Assembly (NCBI GenBank): GCA_965372135.1
Contig: CBDVBD010000122.1
Location: forward strand, 1 to 10,305
Length of the DNA stretch: 10,305 nt
Direction: 5' to 3'
Origin: CBDVBD01 sp965372135
Lineage (GTDB): Bacteria > Electryoneota > RPQS01 > CBDVBD01
Positions 7,676 through 10,305 of the stretch are shown here, piece by piece (the first letter of the stretch is position 1; each line of letters begins with the position of its first letter). The position numbers and the translations under genes were made by a program. The notes beneath the pieces were generated by a model. That model worked only from the letters and a program-made list of their open reading frames with translations, searched no databases and was not told where the DNA came from.

Positions 7676-7684
7676 CAAATTAAA

Positions 7685-7715
7685 GAACAACATTGCCGTA
7701 ATTCGACCGTTGTTC
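7685..7715 (+). promoter_or_regulatory. Inverted repeat in the protease leader
   Basis: GAACAAC (7685-7691) and GTTGTTC (7709-7715) form a perfect 7-bp inverted repeat with a 17-base centre. It lies just after the expected transcription start of the aspartic protease gene. It could be an operator or a leader hairpin. A match of this size in about 100 bases may also be chance. Confidence 0.3.
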
Positions 7716-7778
7716 CCTTGAATCTGGATAGAATCATCAATAGTATTATTGGAGTATCGCAGGGGACTCACTAACGCA

Positions 7779-8141
7779 ATGTTAAGCCTAAGAAATCCAA
7801 GAAAACCAGCTCTGGCATCAGTTGAGGTGGACGCATTAGCTGATACTGGAGCTGTGCATCTATGCATCCCCTCACACGTACAGATTCAGTTGGAACTGGA
7901 AGAAATCGACCAGAAAGAGGTGACATTAGCAGACGGTTCTCGAAAACTCGTACCCTATGTTGGTCCCATAGAACTCCGTTTTAAAAATCGTATAGGATTT
8001 GCGGGAGCCTTGGTTTTTGGTGATCAAGTATTGCTGGGTGCAATTCCAATGGAGGATATGGACTTAGTGGTCATTCCCAAAGACCGTAAGTTGGATATCA
8101 ATCCAGATAGCCCAAATATCGCAACCTCCGTTGCCAAATAA
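7779..8141 (+). CDS. Clan AA (retropepsin-like) aspartic protease family protein
   Basis: About 120 residues from ATG 7779. The catalytic motif of single-domain retropepsin-like proteases is present as ALADTGAVHLCIP (catalytic Asp 22 from this start). Family blocks follow: VTLADGSRKLVPYVGPIELRFKNR, GFAGALVFGDQVLLGAIPMEDMDLVVIP and a tail of the form NPDSPNIA. Active enzymes of this fold are homodimers, each chain giving one Asp. I recognise it as the small bacterial/archaeal clan AA family that is widespread but of unknown substrate. The start is unsettled. Relatives usually begin MGxxxA, and here the matching codon is AGG (7761-7763) with GGAG six bases upstream, as if the original ATG were lost. 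TTG 7749 (130 residues) or ATG 7779 (AGGGGA twelve bases upstream) could serve. No signal peptide. It has its own promoter and is separate from the LPS operon. Confidence 0.85.
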   Translation: MLSLRNPRKPALASVEVDALADTGAVHLCIPSHVQIQLELEEIDQKEVTLADGSRKLVPYVGPIELRFKNRIGFAGALVFGDQVLLGAIPMEDMDLVVIPKDRKLDINPDSPNIATSVAK

Positions 8142-8174
8142 TCCGTGATAAAAAGTCTGAAGGTCATCAGTAGG

Positions 8175-8282
8175 TAACTTCTGCCGAGAAGTTAGAATGT
8201 ACTCTGAAAGGGTACTACAGAGTATCCCAGGGCAGCGCCCTGGGTTAAGATGAATCTATCTATTTATAAGCCCTGTAGGGGC
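8175..8282. repeat. Cluster of palindromic hairpins (REP-like element)
   Basis: Four inverted repeats follow each other between the protease gene and the terminator. They are TAACTTCT/AGAAGTTA (8175-8182/8187-8194, 4-base loop), TACTCTG/CAGAGTA (8200-8206/8218-8224), CCCAGGGC/GCCCTGGG (8226-8233/8237-8244, 3-base loop) and GCCC/GGGC (8270-8273/8279-8282). The first three have perfect stems. The cluster does not encode a credible protein. The arrangement looks like an interspersed palindromic (REP/BIME-like) element, and the CCCTGTAGGGGC part resembles palindromes I know from FCB-group genomes; copy number in this genome cannot be checked here. Confidence 0.6.
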
Positions 8283-8310
8283 AAGACAATAATTGCATGT
8301 GAGCAAGTCA

Positions 8311-8340
8311 AAAGTCGGGTTTTGAAGCCCGGCTTTTTTA
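8311..8340 (+). terminator. Rho-independent terminator after the protease gene
   Basis: AAAGTCGGG (8311-8319) pairs with CCCGGCTTT (8328-8336), with one T-G wobble and an 8-base loop. The stem runs into a tract of six T (8334-8339). It lies 170 bases after the protease stop, beyond the palindrome cluster, and would insulate the secreted protein gene. Confidence 0.8.
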
Positions 8341-8404
8341 TATTAAAGATTATTCAAATTGCATAATTTTAATGTTAATAATAGAATAACATATTTCAAG
8401 TCAT

Positions 8405-8452
8405 AAAAAAATGAAAAAAAACACTTGACATAAAGCAAAAAAAAAATAACTT
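8405..8452 (+). promoter_or_regulatory. Candidate strong promoter of the secreted protein gene, with A-tracts
   Basis: A perfect -35 box TTGACA (8425-8430) is followed after 16 bases by TAACTT (8447-8452; TAACTTAG, close to TAnnTTTG). Two A-tracts, A7 (8405-8411) and A8 (8414-8421), lie directly upstream where an UP element would be, and the spacer contains ten consecutive A (8437-8446). A perfect TATAAT at 8483-8488 lacks a good -35 box but is an alternative. The region 8341-8519 is very AT-rich and holds no gene. Confidence 0.5.
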
Positions 8453-8505
8453 AGGGTGCAATGTGGAAGTTATGTAAAATAGTATAATAATCAACCACAT
8501 CACAA

Positions 8506-8511
8506 GGGAGG
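8506..8511 (+). promoter_or_regulatory. Strong ribosome binding site
   Basis: GGGAGG lies eight bases before the ATG at 8520, within a purine-rich run AGGGAGGAAGGGACA. It is far stronger than any other site in the window, where several genes lack a Shine-Dalgarno sequence altogether, and it fixes the start of the secreted protein. Confidence 0.8.
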
Positions 8512-8519
8512 AAGGGACA

Positions 8520-9959
8520 ATGAAAACATCATTAATCTTTGCAATTGCGTTGACACTCATCAGTTTTTCTGTAGTTTATGCTGATGTATTTGATGACTTT
8601 GAAGATGGCAATGCTAACGGGTGGACAGTTGTTGAAGGAACTTGGGCAATTAGCAGCCCTGGTGCCGGTGGTAGCAACTATTGTTATGGCTCAAGTAGTA
8701 TGTACTCTGCAGCTTATCACCAAGATTTCAGTGCATGCGTGTTCGATATGGAAGTTGATTTTCTGATCGACAATGGTTCCATAGGTAACTTTGATGTAGA
8801 ATTCAATTACCAAGATGATAACAATTACTACATGGTAGATTTAGCAGATCCCACCAGTGATGACCCAAATGCTCGTATTTACCGGTATTTTGGTGGTGTT
8901 TGGACCGTTTTAGTAGAGACTCCAAATGTAATAACAGCTGGTCAGTGGGAACATGTACGTATTGTGAGAAATTGCAATAATGATATTCTTGTTTACCTGC
9001 CTGACTATCAATCAACACCTTTCATGTCTGTAAACGATGACAACTTAACAAACGAATCAGAAATACGATTCCGTTTCTATGCAGGCGGAGATATTGATAA
9101 TGTGGATCTACAAATTCCACCAACACAAATATCTGATGATTTTGAGGATGGTAACGCAGATGGATGGAATGTTGTTGAAGGAACTTGGGCAATTAGCAGC
9201 CCTGGTGCCGGTGGTAGCAACTATTGTTATGGCTCAAGTAGTATGTACTCTGCAGCTTATCACCAAGATTTCAGTGCATGCGTGTTCGATATGGAAGTTG
9301 ATTTTCTGATCGACAATGGTTCCATAGGTAACTTTGATGTAGAATTCAATTACCAAGATGATAACAATTACTACATGGTAGATTTAGCAGATCCCACCAG
9401 TGATGACCCAAATGCTCGTATTTACCGGTATTTTGGTGGTGTTTGGACCGTTTTAGTAGAGACTCCAAATGTAATAACAGCTGGTCAGTGGGAACATGTA
9501 CGTATTGTGAGAAATTGTGATAATGATATACTTGTTTACCTACCCGATTACCAATCCACACCAATCTTATCCGCTACCGATAATAGTTTAACCAACGCAT
9601 CAGAGGTACGATTCAGGTTTTATGCTGGCGGTGACATTGACAATGTAAACATAAATACCACAGCAGTAGAAGAGATTCCCACAATTGTAATACCGGAAGA
9701 ATTTGTTTTGAGCCCTGCTTACCCAAATCCATTTAATCCATCGACTACACTTACATTTGAGTTAAAACATCCTAGCAATATTACTCTTGTTGTCTATGAT
9801 GTTTTGGGAAGGGAAGTTACTCGTTTACATGATGGATGGTTACAGCAGGGATTTTACAAAACGCAATTTGATGGGAGCGATTTGTCAAGCGGAATTTATT
9901 TTGTGAGATTGAATGCCGGCGACTTTACTCAAACGCAAAAGATTGTCCTGCTCAAGTAA
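8520..9959 (+). CDS. Secreted protein: two LamG-like repeats and a T9SS-type sorting domain
   Basis: 479 residues. A signal peptide (1-21, MKTSLIFAIALTLISFSVVYA) is followed by two near-identical repeats of 181-residue period, about 25-197 and 206-378, each starting DDFEDGNAxGW. The pattern (W ... YHQDFSACVFDMEVDF ... YQDDNNYYMVDL ... GQWEHVRIVRN ... FRFYAGGDIDNV) is that of concanavalin-like/LamG jelly-roll domains that bind sugars or surfaces. Each repeat has three Cys (55, 73, 152 and 236, 254, 333). After a short linker, residues 395-479 form a Por secretion tail: AYPNPFNPSTTLTFEL, VVYDVLGREVTRL, FDGSDLSSGIYFVRLNAG and terminal KIVLLK. The protein should cross the inner membrane by Sec and the outer membrane by a type IX system, ending at the surface or outside. 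No catalytic residues are recognised. Ligand unknown; an adhesin or carbohydrate-binding role is inference. Confidence 0.88.
   Translation: MKTSLIFAIALTLISFSVVYADVFDDFEDGNANGWTVVEGTWAISSPGAGGSNYCYGSSSMYSAAYHQDFSACVFDMEVDFLIDNGSIGNFDVEFNYQDDNNYYMVDLADPTSDDPNARIYRYFGGVWTVLVETPNVITAGQWEHVRIVRNCNNDILVYLPDYQSTPFMSVNDDNLTNESEIRFRFYAGGDIDNVDLQIPPTQISDDFEDGNADGWNVVEGTWAISSPGAGGSNYCYGSSSMYSAAYHQDFSACVFDMEVDFLIDNGSIGNFDVEFNYQDDNNYYMVDLADPTSDDPNARIYRYFGGVWTVLVETPNVITAGQWEHVRIVRNCDNDILVYLPDYQSTPILSATDNSLTNASEVRFRFYAGGDIDNVNINTTAVEEIPTIVIPEEFVLSPAYPNPFNPSTTLTFELKHPSNITLVVYDVLGREVTRLHDGWLQQGFYKTQFDGSDLSSGIYFVRLNAGDFTQTQKIVLLK
8592..9110 (+). repeat. Direct repeat, copy 1 of the LamG-like unit
   Basis: First unit of a 543-bp-period tandem repeat inside the secreted protein gene. 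Positions 8628-8974 are identical, base for base, to 9171-9517 (347 bp). Outside this core the two copies differ at many synonymous positions. Confidence 0.95.
9135..9653 (+). repeat. Direct repeat, copy 2 of the LamG-like unit
   Basis: Second unit, 543 bp after the first. Its core 9171-9517 is identical to copy 1. Its edges are diverged, for example in the DDFEDGN codons and after the RNC codons, where third positions differ often while the protein stays similar. Confidence 0.95.
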
Positions 9960-9994
9960 CAATTCGGCAATAAAAGGTCTTTACCAACATCCTG

Positions 9995-10030
9995 AAAAGC
10001 CGCCTTAAAACGTCAAGGTGGCTTTTTTTT
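9995..10030. terminator. Bidirectional rho-independent terminator
   Basis: AAAGCCGCCTT (9996-10006) pairs with AAGGTGGCTTT (10015-10025) around an 8-base loop, with one G-T wobble. Eight T follow on the plus strand (10023-10030) and four T on the minus strand (9995-9998 read in reverse). It can end transcription of the secreted protein gene and of the convergent PLP enzyme gene. Confidence 0.85.
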
Positions 10031-10165
10031 ATTTATCAGGATCGTAGGGATCCTGACCTACGAAATAAATTTTGAGTGCGGTGACTTGCCACCGTTTTTC
10101 TTCGGGAAGCAAGCTTCCCGTTCTCCCGAGGCAAGCCTCAGAGGTTAAGGCGCCCTTAGGGGCGC
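10031..10165. repeat. Second cluster of palindromic hairpins
   Basis: At least five inverted repeats fill the gap between two convergent genes. They are TCAGGATC/GATCCTGA (10036-10043/10049-10056), which competes with TCGTAGG/CCTACGA (10042-10048/10057-10063); CGGTG/CACCG (10079-10083/10090-10094), followed by five T; CGGGAAG/CTTCCCG (10103-10109/10114-10120, loop CAAG); GAGG/CCTC (10128-10131/10136-10139, loop CAAG); and GCGCCC/GGGCGC (10150-10155/10160-10165, loop TTAG). Three of them carry GCAAG or its complement in the loop. No gene is present. A REP-like interspersed element is the simplest reading; the T-run hairpin could also act as a backup terminator. Confidence 0.6.
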
Positions 10166-10175
10166 ACTCCATAAG

Positions 10176-10305
10176 TTAGATCGCAGCCAACGCCTGATCC
10201 AAATCCCCGATGATATCATCGGGATGTTCGCCCCCAACACTCAGGCGAATCAAATTAGGTGGGATATCCGCCATATCCCGGGCTTCTTCCCCCTGCTGGG
10301 AATGA
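10176..10305 (-). CDS. Cys/Met-metabolism PLP-dependent enzyme, C-terminal end (runs off right edge)
   Basis: The last 42 residues of a minus-strand gene ending at TAA (10176-10178). The segment HSQQGEEARDMADIPPNLIR, followed by LSVGGEHPDDIIGDLDQALAAI, matches the conserved C-terminus of the cystathionine gamma-synthase / O-acetylhomoserine sulfhydrylase / methionine gamma-lyase family (THSxxxxEERxxxGIxxxLIRLSVGIEDxxDLIxDLxQAL). The PLP lysine lies outside the window, so the exact reaction cannot be chosen. It acts in sulfur amino acid metabolism in the cytoplasm. It is convergent with the secreted protein gene and shares a terminator region with it. Confidence 0.88.
   Translation of the reverse strand, partial: HSQQGEEARDMADIPPNLIRLSVGGEHPDDIIGDLDQALAAI

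Noticed and set aside
8197..8253. A small open frame of 18 codons (starting MYSERVLQSI) in the gap after the protease gene.
   Set aside because: It is composed almost entirely of the arms of two palindromes, has no ribosome binding site, and reads as a by-product of the repeat element.
8308..8340. The alternative pairing TCAAAA/TTTTGA taken as an antiterminator of a riboswitch for the secreted protein gene.
   Set aside because: The stem is short and A/T only, the terminator lies upstream of that gene's own promoter, and no aptamer-like fold is visible.
8803..9564. Minus-strand open frames of about 70 codons (8803-9018 and 9346-9564).
   Set aside because: They are antisense shadows of the repeat-encoding gene and look alike only because the two repeats are nearly identical.
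10036..10063. An H-type pseudoknot from loop GTAGG (10044-10048) pairing with CCTAC (10057-10061).
   Set aside because: There is no linker between the stems, so the two pairings more likely exclude each other; it reads better as overlapping palindromes.
8175..10165. The two hairpin clusters considered as a CRISPR array or attachment sites.
   Set aside because: The stems differ in sequence and are not direct repeats with regular spacers; no cas gene, integrase or tRNA target is next to them. The partial xer gene is far away, in another operon.

Overview
The window looks like a piece of a diderm (outer-membrane) bacterium of the wider Fibrobacteres-Chlorobi-Bacteroidetes (FCB) group, probably one of its candidate phyla such as Neomarinimicrobiota, Calditrichota or KSB1-type lineages. 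Three things point there. The large secreted protein ends in a Por/T9SS-type C-terminal sorting domain (YPNPFNPST ... GIYFVRL ... KIVLLK). An LpxL-type acyltransferase sits in an operon with two family 9 glycosyltransferases, so the cell makes lipopolysaccharide. Several intergenic regions carry a TTGAC box followed 16-17 bases later by TAnnTT, close to the Bacteroidota -7 element TAnnTTTG. The exact phylum is an inference.

Layout. Positions 1-4376 hold a tightly packed minus-strand operon, read from right to left: rsmB (16S rRNA m5C methyltransferase), a membrane-anchored three-PASTA protein without a kinase domain, rpe (ribulose-phosphate 3-epimerase), a short QueG-like double [4Fe-4S] protein, an MBL-fold hydrolase of the glyoxalase II type, and the N-terminal third of a XerC/XerD tyrosine recombinase that runs off the left edge. 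Junctions are 15 bp or less, with one 4-bp overlap and one junction with no spacer. The rsmB-PASTA-rpe order recalls the Firmicutes rsmB-prpC-prkC-rsgA-rpe block, with the PASTA half of PrkC kept and the kinase absent.

A divergent promoter region (about 4377-4531) separates this from a plus-strand envelope operon (4532-7619): LpxL/HtrB-like acyltransferase, a family 9 glycosyltransferase with an N-terminal four-cysteine motif, and a second, heptosyltransferase-like family 9 enzyme. They probably build and acylate the lipid A-core of LPS.

From 7620 to about 10175 the DNA is more AT-rich and accessory in character. It holds a retropepsin-like (clan AA) aspartic protease with its own promoter and a doubtful start codon; a cluster of palindromic hairpins with a terminator; a strongly expressed-looking gene for a secreted two-repeat LamG-like protein whose repeats share 347 bp of perfect nucleotide identity between diverged edges; a bidirectional terminator; and a second hairpin cluster. 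At the right edge is the C-terminus of a minus-strand Cys/Met-metabolism PLP enzyme, convergent with the secreted protein gene.

The points most worth a second look are the gene-conversion signature inside the secreted protein gene, the kinase-less PASTA protein in the prkC position, the apparent loss of the ancestral start codon in the aspartic protease, the two palindrome clusters flanking the secreted protein gene, and the recurring promoter architecture. I did not see a complete new defence or mobile system here.
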